64,000 nt of DNA, from positions 744,001 to 808,000 of the forward strand of contig JAZGUH010000123.1 of the NCBI GenBank assembly GCA_037893225.1. Reading direction: 5' to 3'. This stretch comes from Hippasteria phrygiana. Lineage: Eukaryota > Echinodermata > Asteroidea > Valvatida > Goniasteridae. The notes under the pieces were generated by a model, which had not been told where the DNA came from, made no database searches, and was given only the letters and a program-made list of their open reading frames with translations. The position numbers were made by a program, and so were the translations under genes. Shown one piece after another: positions 19,784 to 31,166 of this stretch. The number at the start of each line of letters is the position of its first letter. Position 1 is the first letter of the stretch.

Positions 19784-20754
19784 GTATTGTACTTCTAGGC
19801 CTTTTTACCGATCCATTGCTTAATAATTTCATAAAATTTTGATTTAGTGGCCTATTATATATTTTTTTTCACAGGGCATGGGTCCTGCTTACTGTCAGCT
19901 TTATTATGTCATGAACAGCCACTTTTCCCATCACACTATAACTTTTCTGAAATTTGAATAAATAATTTAAAAAGGGGTATTTTGGACCGCTAAACATGTC
20001 ACTTTTCTTAAAACATACTTTCAAAATGTCATGGTTTTACTAATAATTTTGTACAAAGAATGTACAAAAACATGTACATTAATAAAAAGAAGAAGTCGTC
20101 GAGCGAGGTGGGCGCAGCCATGTTGGAAATGTGTCGCATATACACATCCGGCCGCTTGGCGCGTCGCAATGCATTGTGGGATTGAGAAAATCATCACAGC
20201 GCGCCTGCGCCGAAATGCGATCCGTGTTGATAATTTGATCGCGCCCAACAACCATACAACTACAACTTTACCCTTATGCTGAAAGTTTTACATGAATATT
20301 TAAACCGTAGCAGAAACACTGATTTAAGTGACTAGAATCCATCAAATTATGTTGGATTTGGGGCTATTAAGGGAAATACACAGTGTATGGATAGTCAGGC
20401 TTCATCGAATGGGGTATACTTAAGCCTATTTAAATAAAACAGGATTTCTCAAAAACTGCTTATCCGATTTTCTTGATTTAAAAACCATTGTATTTCTTTC
20501 ATCAAGACCTTTAATTTTATATAATTTAATAGGCAGGGCATTCGAGGCACATACATTTTCAGCCGACTCAGCGAGATGTGCATGCACACTGTAAACACAC
20601 ACAGAGCACTAAGCACGTTCAACATGAAAATAGGGGTAACTTTCGTTCGTCATGTTGCAAATCAGTGATGAGCTACATGTATAGCAACAGATGAGTACCA
20701 TCAGTGACTTATATTGTGGAAAACTTTAAAAGCATACTTTCTATTCAATTCCAG
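19784..20754. other. Intron or spacer after the trihelix exon
   Basis: Mostly AT-rich. A CpG-containing stretch at 20090-20240 (gcgcagccatgttgg, gcatcaatgcattgtgggat-like) could be promoter debris, but nothing confirms it. Confidence 0.35.
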
Positions 20755-21330
20755 ACCACCTCCAAATTAATGGCCTACAGAGGCAACGACTTCAATGTTC
20801 CATTCTTCAACTCAGCAGCCATTACCACAAAGATCATTCCAGCGTCTTATGTGCATCACTTGACACAAATAGAGAACAACATATGTACAAAAGTGTTTAA
20901 AACCAGATCTTGAAGATGATATTAATTTTCAAAGTGAACAAAAAAACTGGCACGAGCGGGATTCGAACCTGCGACCTCCGGGTTACCGTACCGGAGGTCG
21001 CAGGTTCGGAGGTCGCAGGTTCGAATCCCGCTCTTGCCAGTTTCTTTGTTCACTTTGAAAATGCATTCAAATTTACCTAGTCAGTTTCCCTTGTGGATTG
21101 TTTGATGATATTAATTTAGCGGGATTGAGAGCCATGGGCATTGTCAACCAACACATTTCAACACCCTTGATGAAGATGGTTGAAAGTAACAACTCCATCA
21201 TAGACACCGACAAATATTACACACGGCTACAGAAGAAGATACCCGAGTGAATGATAGACACACAACGCCACTAGTCAATGACAGCACTGTTCTCTTTGAG
21301 GACTTCCCGCCAGTGAAAGTTGAGATCTTG
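20755..21330 (+). pseudogene. Fragment of an uncharacterised animal protein family, split by a SINE-like hairpin
   Basis: After an acceptor (attcaattccag) the frame reads LMAYRGNDFNVPFFNSAAIT, then SYVHHLTQIENN. After a one-base shift it reads PDLEDDIN, is interrupted at 20939, and resumes at 21118 as LAGLRAMGIVNQHISTPLMK, then DTDKYYTRLQKKIPE. Together these resemble a multicopy animal protein whose members carry Y-x-GN-x-FN and AG-x-RALG-x-(I/V) blocks. I cannot name it, and it may itself be transposon-derived. The frameshift, the insertion and the stop after KKIPE show that it is broken. Confidence 0.45.
20939..21103. mobile_element. Palindromic tRNA-SINE insertion with 14-bp target duplication
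   Basis: GATGATATTAATTT flanks the insert (20925-20938 and 21104-21117). Inside, the 3' half of a tRNA-like SINE (B box ggttcgaatcc and tail ttgccagtttctttgttcac) is present in both orientations head to head, with ggaggtcgcaggttcg repeated at the centre. A single forward relative lies at 23446-23540. Confidence 0.75.
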
Positions 21331-21484
21331 ATTAAAATTTTGGGTCATTTTGGAGGACAATTTCAGTTAAAAAGTTGTGACCATATTGCCAATTGCTACA
21401 TTTTTAAATTGGAAATGTGAGCCTCATTTATTTTATATCAATTTGTTATCAATATAAATATAATTTTAGGAGTCATTTAAAATA

Positions 21485-22750
21485 CAGTTGACTCTCGTTA
21501 ATACGAGGTCCTCCGGACTTACGCAAATATCTCGTATTATCCGGGCTCTCGTCCTATCCGGGCTGCAGGTTTTCCCCTTTATTGTGTATAAATGTGATGC
21601 GTTGATAGGCCTCAAACACGATGTAAACGCCACGCACATCGTGTCGATAAAATTGTATTGCTTTATATTGGTTACAATGTACGAAAATGTTGCAAGCAGA
21701 TTTTTAATAAAACAAGCAGTAATATTTTATAGAACAACACCGGAGCACAAGAACAAAACCTCTGGAGTTCGCTGACCGGGCGATTTGAGCTGCCAAGATC
21801 ACTGCAAACCACTGCATTATTAGCTACACGCACGTAAGTTTTCCCATCATACACAAACATCTTGATGGGGCCGGGCTCTTGTTAGTTGGTAACTATTACG
21901 GAAACTAGCATAAGGCACAAAAGGGAGGAAACCAGTGCATTTTTTGTGGACAACAGAGGGCGTTTCTCGATCGTGGGGGGTCTTTATTAATGGCAATTTT
22001 TTACGGTAAAATTTGAAATGTTGGGGTGCGACTATTGGGGATTAATAAGCTCTAAAATTAATTGATAATCCTGGGGGTAAATTAAATATTTTGAGTTACA
22101 AACGGGATTGATATAACTGAATAAAAGAGGGCGCCAAACATTCTGCTTTTCATGATTGCCTTGGCATGGTTGGGTTATTTTTTTCCTGCTGGCTGGAAGG
22201 GGACGAAAGCAAGTGCAGGCTACTCTTTTCACAGTTTACGCGTTCCGGTGGCATGAAAGCCGCCATAAACAAACCCCTCTATAGCGGCACGGGAACCGCA
22301 ATCGCCCACCTTTTAATAGCCCCCTCTAGCGGCACGTTCGAGACACAAACAGCTGATGTCTACATGGAGTGAAAACCGCAGAGCAGGATTAGCAAGCATT
22401 ATGACTGCGCCATTATCATTGCGGCATGAGACATAAACAGGTGATGTGTACGCGAGTGAAAGCCGCACCGCAGAATTAACGAACATTACAATTACTTTTC
22501 AAATTGAATGGATTCGCTGATTGACAGGTTGTTTTCCAAAATGTTTGTGGAAAATAGATAACAATACATGCATTTGCGCTTAATCAGGCCGCAAAAAATA
22601 CTCGTCTTAGCCGAGTTCTTGCGTAAACAGAGCTCGTATTAATGAAATTTTCTCCCATAAGAATGTGCACAATTCGGTCGGGACCAACGAAAATTCTCGT
22701 CTTAACTGGGTTCTCGTGTTAACCGAGCTCTTATTACCGAGAGTCGACTG
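21485..22750. mobile_element. Tigger/pogo-like mariner element, non-autonomous
   Basis: Ends cagttgactctcgttaatac and ...ttaccgagagtcgactg are inverted repeats, flanked by TA (21483-21484 and 22751-22752). The CAGT-GACTCTCG-TAATA terminus is typical of Tigger (pogo) elements. Subterminal tcgtattatccgggctctcg and ttctcgtgttaaccgagctc continue the relation. No transposase frame is seen in the 1.27 kb. Confidence 0.8.
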
Positions 22751-23099
22751 TAGTAACAATTAACAAACACCAATTATTTGCCAATAAATGATCAAAAACT
22801 AAATAGAAACAAATTATAAGCCGGTCACAGTGCTGACAGAAGATTGGGTATCGCAAATAGCGCCGCCAACGCCGGTTCACGTGAATCTGCCTACCAAATC
22901 CGCTCTCACGGACCAGGCCAATGGTTTCCGACATTCCCTGCAAATTGGGACGGCAGCAATCACTCCACGCTCCTTGCAGAATTTAACAATGGCGTGTTGG
23001 TTTGCCAACACCTCTCTGCACAAACGAACTAGGTTCCAAGATTCTTGCTCAGTCATTTTGCTAGGAATGATTTCTTACCTTTCAAGGGCCCCCTTATAT
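22751..23099. other. Spacer without a supported gene
   Basis: Open frames at 22830-23210 on the plus strand run into the next MITE and have no recognised motif. Confidence 0.4.
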
Positions 23100-23240
23100 C
23101 CCTCCTGTTCTCAGGGCCAAAATCGACCCAGCTGTTGCACAGATCAAAACCTATCAAATGACAGATTGAAACACACACAAACTGTGAGAGTTAGTGTTTG
23201 GAGTTTTTGATAGGCTGTAATAGTTATAAGTATAGGAGGC
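23100..23240. repeat. MITE, CCCTCC family, copy 2
   Basis: It shares ccctcctgttctcagggcca, gatcaaaacctatcaaatg, gattgaaacacacacaaact and tttttgataggctgt with 27121-27244, and more loosely with 15982-16134. It ends tataggagg, the inverted partner of its start. Confidence 0.75.
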
Positions 23241-23445
23241 ATAATGGACAAACCCAATTATTCAATACTTGTTCCACCCATGTGACATTGGAATATTCCA
23301 AATTTTGTACGTCATAAATTATTATTCCTAATTTAAATAATTCGTCAAACAATCCACAAGGGATACTGAATACATTTGCAAAATGACTTCTGACTAGCGC
23401 CCACCCGAACAAAGATACTAACAATTTGGTAGACCGCCAACGTAG

Positions 23446-23540
23446 GGCAAGACAGCTCAGTTGGTAGAGCGCCAGTACGATAACCCGGAGGTTGCAGGTT
23501 CGAATCCCGCTCCTGCCAGTTTCTTTGCTCACTTTGCAAA
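23446..23540 (+). mobile_element. tRNA-derived SINE
   Basis: It has an A box (agctcagttggtagagcg) and B box (ggttcgaatcc) at tRNA spacing, with a partly pairing acceptor stem. The anticodon stem does not fold well and the 3' end continues into ttgctcactttgcaaat, shared with 21030-21060. A SINE is therefore more likely than a working tRNA gene. Confidence 0.7.
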
Positions 23541-23613
23541 TCTAATTTAAATAATTCAGAAGCCAGATTGTGACATAGACCGTAAGTATGACTAAAATGC
23601 TTCTTGAGGTAAC

Positions 23614-23705
23614 AAGCGCTCGTGGCCTAGCGGGTAAGCGTACTGTGTATTAACGCACATTCTCTTACAGGCTTGATTTCGATGGAGGTTTGAACCTTGG
23701 CGAGG
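23614..23705 (+). mobile_element. Second tRNA-like promoter (SINE fragment)
   Basis: tggcctagcgggtaag fits the pol III A box, and ggtttgaacc is a weak B box about 60 bp downstream. It does not fold as a tRNA and is adjacent to MITE 23843-24293. Confidence 0.4.
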
Positions 23706-23842
23706 GAATGGAAAAAGGAACATGGAGTGATAGAGATGCGTCGTAGTGGGTGGTGGTGGAATGGAGACAGAGGAGTGTACAGGAGATGCAGGAGGAAGAT
23801 GTAAAAGAGAGGGATTTTTAGCAACTGAATTTTGTTTATTAT

Positions 23843-24293
23843 TAGCTTGAAAATTCCAGCTCAAGGTTAATGACATGTGTTATGTGAGATTCGCCGTTTA
23901 GAGCGAAATACTGACAGCGATCAGCAAACAGCCGTTGTATATCGAGCCCCGAGGTGCACGCAGTGCCGCTGGCCGATAATCGATCGGAAAACATCGTTCA
24001 TGTTAAAAAATCCGCTCCATTACTTTGTACACAGCTGTTTGTGCATGCACTGAAGTTGCACGAAAAATTCATTTTTTTTCGGATTTAACTTGAACCTATT
24101 CTCATTTTAAGGGGATCGCAAGCTGCATGAATTACTACTCTGCCGGTAAGGGTTGATATATTCCGGGAAACGGAAGATATCGGATCATATCGGCAAAAAA
24201 AACAACACACCGCTGAAAACCCGATACGAGTGTTTCTAGCTCTAAACGGGGAATCTCACATGTCATGAGCCTAGAGCTGGAATTTTCAAGCTA
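23843..24293. mobile_element. MITE with TAGCTTGAAAATTCCAG ends
   Basis: Left tagcttgaaaattccagctc and right gagctggaattttcaagcta are inverted repeats, followed on the inner side by a second pair (tcgccgtttagagc / gctctaaacgggga). The element is about 450 bp. A TA dinucleotide at each extremity may be the target duplication. The interior is unrelated to other repeats here. Confidence 0.75.
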
Positions 24294-24376
24294 GTTCATT
24301 ATTATATTTTTTTTTTTATTATTATTTTGTTATACTTTTCCTCGCTAAAATCCCCCTAAAAATAAAAAGGCGTTGC

Positions 24377-25031
24377 GGAAAGAGTTCCATATCCGGATAT
24401 CACTTATTTTTCCTTTATATGACTTAAAACCTACCAAAAAGTGTAAATCTGATGAAGAAACACGAATTTAGGAGGGAAAAATTTTCAACTTATTCTTTGA
24501 AAATACTTTGACTTTTTCTGTCATGGCCCATAGACTTTGTGCACAAGGTATAAGTGATGTTCGGATATGGAACTCTTTCCGAAACACGAATTTAGGAGGG
24601 ACAAATTGGAAAGATTTTACTTTAATACCCCCCACCAAAATCGGTTAGAAACAGCAAATCTTGGAAAATAACCGTCCATTTGTGTTCATAATTGTATAAA
24701 TACTTGGCACAACCTTTAATTTTGCCAATTTTGTTGGGACATTTTAGTGCAATATAGGGGAAGAAAGTTTGTGTTTTCTGTGTTAGTTCTTGGCAGTTGG
24801 CACCATGTATAGTCACTCCAAAGTGTGCACATACATGTTGATTTCTTCCTCATATTTTTTTTACAGATTTTGCTGAAATAAATCTTGAAATAACAGGTTG
24901 TGCCACATGTTTAGACAGTTGTTATCAAGGAGGGTTGGTTATTTTCCAAGATTTTGCTGTTCTTGACCAATTTTGGTGGGGGTATTAAAGTAAAATCTTT
25001 CCAAGTGATGTCTGGATATGGAACTCTTTCC
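24377..25031. mobile_element. Composite MITE, ggaaagagttccatatcc family
   Basis: 24377-24580 is a complete unit (both ends) related to 7240-7439. A third terminus lies at 25007-25031 (gtctggatatggaactcttt). Between 24580 and 25031 a long internal inverted repeat (ggaaagattttactttaata at 24608, its complement at 24982) makes a larger foldback form. The unit contains the motif catagactttgtgcacaag (24530), shared with other families in this window. Confidence 0.7.
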
Positions 25032-25525
25032 ATTGAGAGACTTCTGGATAAGTATTTTTTCACTGAAGTTTAAAGAGGAAAGAAAACCAATTTGCATTTG
25101 TTTTACTTTGGTGGCTTTTCTGAGAGCTTATGCCTCCCCAAACCTAACAAAGTAGGTTTGAAGAGTTTATGCATGGATTTGGCAATTTTAGAGAAGTTAT
25201 ACATTGTACTTTAGAGTCTCTTTCGCTCAGAATCAGAAAAGCTCGGGGTCAACCGCTTGTTTACAATCCAATCTTGTGACGTAGCTGCATAGAGATAGAT
25301 GACGTCACTATGCGAGTGCCCATTGTGTTTCTATGCGTGTACGTGTGTACTATGTGTTGGTTTTGTCCTATTTTTAATGTTCCTGGCGGTGCATTATTGC
25401 ATGAACGTTGCACTGATGAGTTTTTCATTATTTTTTTAATGGGGTCCTTGTGGAGCAGGAAGCTTACTCGTGTCTTATTCATCCATATTTTGACACTGAA
25501 ATTTAGGTTTGGAATTTGTGTGGAT
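25032..25525. other. Spacer without a supported gene
   Basis: It contains the open frames 25261-25821 (minus) and 25310-25549 (plus), which overlap the repeat at 25526-25705 and show no family motif. Confidence 0.4.
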
Positions 25526-25705
25526 ATAGAGTACCCTGTGGAGACATGAAAACAATAGAGACAAAGGGACTGAATAGGTCTCCACCAGGCAATTATATGG
25601 GTTAGGTTGTCTCCACAAGGAATTCTGTGTACAAAGTCTATGGGGGTTTGCTTAAGTACAGGGACAAAGGGGAGAACAATGCCATGTCTCCACAGGGATG
25701 CAAAA
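25526..25705 (-). repeat. Interspersed repeat, inverted partner of 61697-61867
   Basis: accctgtggagacatgaaaa, tctccaccaggcaattatat, gtgtacaaagtctatggg and gccatgtctccacagggatg all recur in reverse complement at 61697-61867. The ends (ctgtggagacatg / catgtctccacag) are inverted repeats of each other, as in a MITE. Confidence 0.8.
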
Positions 25706-25824
25706 ACGCAGAAATGTGGATGGATTTGTGTGTGCGCCCTGAACATAGTCTGGTAACTGCATTGTATCTGTCTCAATGAAATGAATAAAAAATTAGCTGG
25801 CCTGATGTTTCCAAATTCCAACTG

Positions 25825-26612
25825 CAGGGCTCGAAATTACCATTGTAGTGCTTGCGCAACGCAAGTGAAAAATACCCGAACGCAAGTTATCCTTGACTCA
25901 AGCTTGCGTTTTGCGCAAGTTGGAAAAGTACCGGCTTTTGTCTACTGATATTCCACAATGATAACCTGTATGATTTGATTAAAGCAATAAGTTTAACAAA
26001 CATGTTTTACTGTAGCTTTTCTGTCTGTCTGTCCCGCGGCCCAGCAGCTATACTTATGATCATAGCGCTCGCACAATCCCTGCATGCAGATCGGAACGAA
26101 ATCCGTGCAATGTTAATGTACATAGAACGGTGCAGACTGCACGTACAGTACATCATTGCCTTTTTATGCATGTCTTGCGTTGGGGACCAGACATGCTGCT
26201 GGGCGATGTGTAACCTCGCTCCCATTCATACAAGTCAGTCGTTGAATGTAACTGAAACCGCCGGGTGCGAGCGTGCGTTGCGTGGAGCGGGGATTTTACA
26301 CGTAAACGTTGTTGACATCGTTTCGCGCACTGATCGGCTTTTAAATGACGGAGAAGTGAGATATTTTGTGACATTTTTTTCTTGCATTTTGGGGTTTCCG
26401 ATCATCATGAAACGTTCACCACCGAAGCAGAAAAGTCTGCTCTCTTTCTTCAAAAGTAAGCGGCCGGCATCCGAAGCTTTGCCTGTATTTCATATGTCAT
26501 ACATACATTGAATTACAAAAATTAGCGCAAGTCAAATTTTGTTACCGCAAGTTGTTTCAAATGCCAACTTGCGCAAAGCGCAAGTACATTTTTTTGGGAA
26601 TTTCGAGCCCTG
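25825..26612 (+). mobile_element. hAT5-like element with 5-bp target duplication AACTG
   Basis: cagggctcgaaattac and the right end gggaatttcgagccctg are terminal inverted repeats. AACTG lies directly outside both (25820-25824 and 26613-26617). Subterminal gcttgcgcaacgcaag / cttgcgcaaagcgcaag repeats add a second pair. Most hAT families make 8-bp duplications, and a 5-bp one fits the hAT5 group. It carries the first exon of a transposase (26407). It sits inside an older repeat with ttagctggcctgatg / cgtcaggccagctaa ends (25787 and 26651). Confidence 0.75.
26407..26510 (+). pseudogene. N-terminus of hAT transposase
   Basis: ATG 26407 reads MKRSPPKQKSLLSFFKSKRP, then ASEALPVF, to a stop at 26509. 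The basic start followed by KSLLSFF is a common beginning of hAT/ZMYM6-like transposases. The catalytic part is absent, so this is a deletion derivative. A donor-like gtattt after GCTTTGCCT suggests that the original first exon ended there. Confidence 0.55.
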
Positions 26613-27120
26613 AACTGCCTTTGAGAAAGAACTTGCTTAAGTTCAAAACGTCAGGCCAGCTAATTTATTGATTGATTTGTATATTTCAGGTCCATTTAGT
26701 CAGTCATCAGCAGTTTGCAACAGTTTAATTTATTTTCAATGAAATGAAAACATACAGTGACGTCGCGATACGTACAGACGTACATGTACACATAATTTTA
26801 ATTTTCGCTCTGAAATAATGGCAGAATCTGATGGCTCGTGGGAGGAGTATAGCGTAGATTCTGAAGATTTTCAGCTGCATAATACCATCAACTGTAATAC
26901 ATTCGGGCTCTGACTCAAAAAGTTAGCTAGGAAGGCCGTGAATTTGGCAAAAATTGCCAAGAAAGTACGACCAGCTGCACGAAAATGTCATAACACACAC
27001 GTGGATGATAGTGCCAACACACTGCTGACGTGGTGCATGCAGTGGCCACACTGCTGGTCCACCGAGGCCAAGTAAGCGCACACGCGTCATAAGGTCATAT
27101 GCATACATTTGCATCCTTAA
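26613..27120. other. Spacer with a 31-codon ORF
   Basis: ATG 26818 opens a short acidic frame (MAESDGSWEEYSVDSEDFQL...) ending at 26911. It may be an exon start, but nothing else supports it. An acatgtac run lies at 26781. Confidence 0.35.
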
Positions 27121-27244
27121 CCCTCCTGTTCTCAGGGCCAAAATCGACCCAGCTGCTGTACAGATCAAAACCTATCAAATGTCAGATTGAAACACACACA
27201 AACTGTCAGAGTTGGTGTTAAGAGTTTTTGATAGGCTGTGATAA
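27121..27244. repeat. MITE, CCCTCC family, copy 3, preceded by TTAA
   Basis: Nearly identical to 23100-23220 over about 115 bp, with TTAA at 27117-27120. The right end is lost (truncated in gtgataaaac). Confidence 0.75.
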
Positions 27245-27404
27245 AACGCTCACTCCAGTTTTGTGGGTTTTGAGAAAGGATCCCACAAAAAACATTTTAA
27301 AAAATACAACAACATCAACAACAAAACAAAAGAAATCCAAACAAAAAACCTAGTTCATGGAGGAAGTTCAAAACCCCCAAACCCCCTGACGCGCGTGCAA
27401 CCTA

Positions 27405-27660
27405 GAATCAATATATCTACACACAAACACTTGACACGCCCGTTGTACCACTCACGAAACAGTCGCCGGCATAAACGGGTTGTCGCGCGATGCATGCGGG
27501 CGCTGCGCATCAGGGTGATGTCATGCACGGTCGAGGGGTATGGGTCACTATTCGAACTACGTACATGAAAGCGAAAAGACATGTTCTGCGGGTGTCTCTG
27601 GGAATGAATGGTCAATTTCACTTTTTGTTTAGATGTTAAGTAAACCTGGGTACATTCATG
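27405..27660 (+). repeat. Diverged arm of the 29291-30377 foldback family
   Basis: It shares the cgatgcatgcgggcgctgcg region, gaaaagacatgttctgcggg and gatgttaagtaaacctg with 29910-30170 in the same order and orientation, at clearly lower identity than the two arms of the nearby foldback share. It is an older copy. Confidence 0.7.
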
Positions 27661-29210
27661 TAAAACTGACGCTATAAACCACATTTTTTGACGCACCACG
27701 TCTAGAAAACAACTCACCAAGACGGACCAATATGACGGACATAATCATGAAGTCAACGAACGAATCTCACTGCCGCGCCGAAGCGGCATAAACGCACGCA
27801 CAGTGCACGTTAATACGCGGGTACCTGTCTACACCACGTGCCAACCTTTTGCGTGTGCGTATTTGTGATTTGTGCAGAGGATACTACTCTACATGGATTA
27901 CTTTGAGGACGATGTTGAATGGCAAGTTCGGTTCCTATTTCACTAACGAAAGGTACAGCACAACGCGATCACGACGTACAGAACAGTACAAGGCACAACA
28001 CTGTCTGTTTATCGTACGGTGGTAAGCGTGCGTGATGCACTTTGTGTGGCGGGCGGCGATGAACCTCGTGTTGCAGTAGAAAATGTCGGGAAAACACGCT
28101 GCGGTGTACGAGCGGTACAACCTCGAAATAAATTCATGAACACGGAAAATGCATACACAGACAAAATAGATCAAGTTCTGTGAATTAACGTGCAGAAATC
28201 TTCTTTCTCTGTCAAATTTTTTAGCCTAATTATTCATTGAAACTTTTGACAATCGGAACACCGCGTGTTGTGACCAAAGTTCGTGAAGTTACTGTATGTA
28301 GCGCGCCGAAGGCGTGCTTCATAGCGCCGCCTACAGGGCGCGTTTCCTCGTACACGAACATCGATGTGTATTGTGAGGCGCACACGTGCAAGTACTGAGA
28401 AAAAGAAAGTCAGTTGACTGCACGTGAACGTTGCCGTACATGTACATACTCCTGCTGATTTGTGTGTACGTACGAAAACACACATTTAATCTTGCGGTGG
28501 GGGTGTTGATGCTTAAAGTATCGGCATACTCCGAAACTGGACCAGATTCAGTTTGTGTGCAAAGTATGTGCATATGCTGCACGTATTGTGTGCATGTAAT
28601 TCTGTACGATCGCCAACATGTTGTGCAGCGAGATTTTATGAAGGGCTGGCAGGACATCGAAAAAACAAATGATATGAAGGATTGTAGTGGCTGTGTTTTT
28701 GCAAAAAGGGCACAGCGGCCAAGGTAAATATGGGGCAAGACAAAACTGGCTGTAAAGACGGAGATTTTTTTGTGGGGCACCTCGGCCAGTAAGAAGTCGT
28801 TCATTTCAAGCCCTGACTAGCGAGCGAGCTACGTATTTAAAACGTTTTGGCCCGTTTTGGCGATAAGCAATTTGGTGTCGCTGACTTATTTCATTCCGTG
28901 TGGTTTTCTGAAAAAAACTCGAGTATAAATGTAGACATCATAACAGATCTGCAGCAGTTTTTATTCAAACAAAATATCAGTATTTTGGATTTTAACATAG
29001 GTCGATTAAAATGTGTCAAAATTGCTACGTATGTAGTGCAACAAGCTTGAAACTGCATGGCGCACCATGACGCAACCCGCTTTGTATTTACGACGAACCA
29101 AAGCCGTACTTGACGCACCCCATTTGTCACGATTTGACTGACATTAGCGGGACATGATGCACGTCCCCCGGGGGTCCGAGGGTCCGTCTTGCAATTGATA
29201 GGTGCATAAC
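27661..29210. other. Spacer with scattered CpG-rich repeat debris
   Basis: No supported gene. A hAT-type end (tttcaagccctg) occurs at 28803-28814 without a visible partner. The long minus frame 28331-28804 is cysteine-rich but unlike any family I recognise. Confidence 0.4.
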
Positions 29211-29290
29211 TTCGCCTTGGACCCTACTATCGCCAGATCATGTCCAAATGTTAAAAAAGGCGATAAAGGGTCCAAGTTACTCGGACTACA

Positions 29291-30377
29291 CTAGTCCGAG
29301 TAACTTGGACCCTTCATATCGCCTTTTTTAACATTTGGACATGATCTGGCGATAGTAGGGTCCAAGTCGATTGTGCGATAGAGAATGGCCAAACACAAAA
29401 TCCCCCCAAAAAACATCAGAATTCAACCTTACAACGGCCACCAAAATACTAGATACGCCACCACCTGACCAAGTGGAGTTCCGTGATCAGATAAATGTAC
29501 CAAGGTTTACTTAACATCCAAATAAAAAGTGAAATTTTACCGTTTATTTCCCAGAGACCCCCGCAGAACATGTCTTTTCGCCGTTTTGAAGTTCAAAAAG
29601 TGACTCCTCCATCTTGCATGACGTACGTCACCCTGATGCACAGCGCCCGCATGCGCCTAGTCTAGGTTCCAAGACGTTCTTAGCGGTGCAACGTATAGCG
29701 CGCACGGCCGGCCGACAGCGCCCTCTCGCCAAGGCGTGTGTTTGTGTTTGTGTAGCTAGAGGGTGCTGCCATGCCGTGCGCGCTGTACGTCGCACCGCGC
29801 TAAGGACGTCTTGGAACCAAGACTAGCATGCACCGCGCGACAACCTGTTTATGCCGGCGACTGTTTCGTGAAGAATTTCCTACCTCATGACGCGCGTGAA
29901 ACCTCGAATCAATATACTACACATGCTACATGTATAACTATGATCTACACACGAACACGTACAGCGACCGTTTTACCACTCGCGAAGCAGTCGCCGGCAG
30001 GTTGTCGGGCGGTGCATGCGGGCGCTGCGCATCAGGGTGACGTACGTCATGCAAGATGGAGGAGTCACTTTTTGAACTTCAAAACGGCGAAAAGACATGT
30101 TCTGCGGGGGTCTCTGGGAAATAAACGGTAAAATTTCACTTTTTATTTGGATGTTAAGTAAACCTTGGTACATTTATCTGATTACGGAACTCCACTTGGT
30201 CAGGTGGTGGCGTATCTAGTATTTTGGTGGCCGTTGTAAGGTTGAATTCTGATGTTTTTTGGGGGGATTTTGTGTTTGGCCATTCTCTATCGCACAATCG
30301 ACTTGGACCCTACTATCGCCAGATCATGTCCAAATGTTAAAAAAGGCGATATGAAGGGTCCAAGTTACTCGGACTAG
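29291..30377. mobile_element. 1.09-kb foldback element with 365-bp inverted arms
   Basis: Arms 29291-29655 and 30013-30377 are near-perfect reverse complements, beginning ctagtccgagtaacttggac. The core (29657-30012) holds a nested MITE and CpG-rich sequence. Directly left, 29214-29285 repeats the first ~70 bp of the arm in inverted orientation, so 29214-29360 is itself a hairpin. High arm identity suggests recent movement or gene conversion. No coding frame is supported. Palindromes this long are unstable in cloning and can cause assembly errors. Confidence 0.85.
29657..29826. mobile_element. MITE with ctagt...ttccaagacgt ends, nested
   Basis: ctagtctaggttccaagacg at the left and cttggaaccaagactag at the right form inverted repeats, continuing inward as cttagcggtgcaacgtatag / ctgtacgtcgcaccgcgcta. 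A relative lies in MTIF3 intron 2 (59645-59783). Confidence 0.8.
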
Positions 30378-30798
30378 GACTACACAAGGGGCAATTTTAG
30401 TCATTTTTTTTTCAATGAAATACATTTTAATTGTTCTTTACCAATTTGTATTCGGTCAGAAGAATATACAAGCTCTCAGAAAAGCCAATAAAGCGGAAAA
30501 ATGCAACTTGGTTTTCTTTCCTCTTTAATGGCCTCGTGGATTTTGGAGTTTTGTGGTGCACCCTCCAGCGCGGTACTAAAAGGACGCCCTCTTGAGTCTT
30601 GTTACAGTCCGACAATTCCACAAACTCTGCTTGGCCTATCTTAACCCCCGCAAACCCCCGACTTCACTGTACAAAAAATAGTAAAAAGTTATCCTACAAA
30701 CTCACCGATATTGTAGTCAACTTCTGCATTTACCATCGACAAATTTTGACCTCTTTTGACAGGTAAAATTTAGCACTGAATTGTCATCGATTTTTAGG
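30378..30798. other. Spacer between foldback element and giant element
   Basis: No supported gene. Sequence around 30480-30520 (ctctcagaaaagcc, ttggttttctttcctcttta) resembles the complement of 25074-25125, so old repeat debris is present. Confidence 0.4.
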
Positions 30799-31166
30799 GT
30801 CGGCCCAACCTGTCGGAAGCTAGCCGCGAATTGGGCCCGATTTCCCAGCCGCGAACTCAGCCGCGAACTCAGCCGCGAACTCAAAAAAACAGAACACATG
30901 CAGCAGAAGGAGCTGCAAAAAATCAACAGATTCTGGAAATACTTTTTTGGTACAGCCAACGAAATTATCTAAATTTTCCACTAAACACAGGTTTTTAGGT
31001 TATACATTTCCAACCAAGATCATACAGCACACTTTAGTACCAAAAGAAATGAATTTACCTATTCAATCTTCATGAGGTAATTGTTTCAAATGAAGCAATT
31101 TCGTAGTAATTGGTTTAAAGAAAATATTCAATTTCATGAAAAGACAGTACCTTTCACTAAAAATAA
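30799..31166 (+). repeat. Left terminal inverted repeat of giant element
   Basis: It starts gtcggcccaacctgtcggaa and contains three tandem copies of ccgcgaactcag (30840-30878). It continues to the first satellite monomer. Its reverse complement is found at 46708-47072. Confidence 0.85.

Noticed and set aside
20090..20240. CpG promoter for a downstream gene
   Set aside because: A few promoter-like words (gccatgttgg, gcattgtggga) without a convincing gene start nearby.
23446..23540. Functional tRNA gene
   Set aside because: A and B boxes are good, but the anticodon arm does not pair and the sequence shares its 3' tail with another SINE copy.
28331..28804. Cysteine-rich minus-strand ORF of 157 residues
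   Set aside because: Repeat-rich sequence, no ordered cysteine pattern and no splice or start context.
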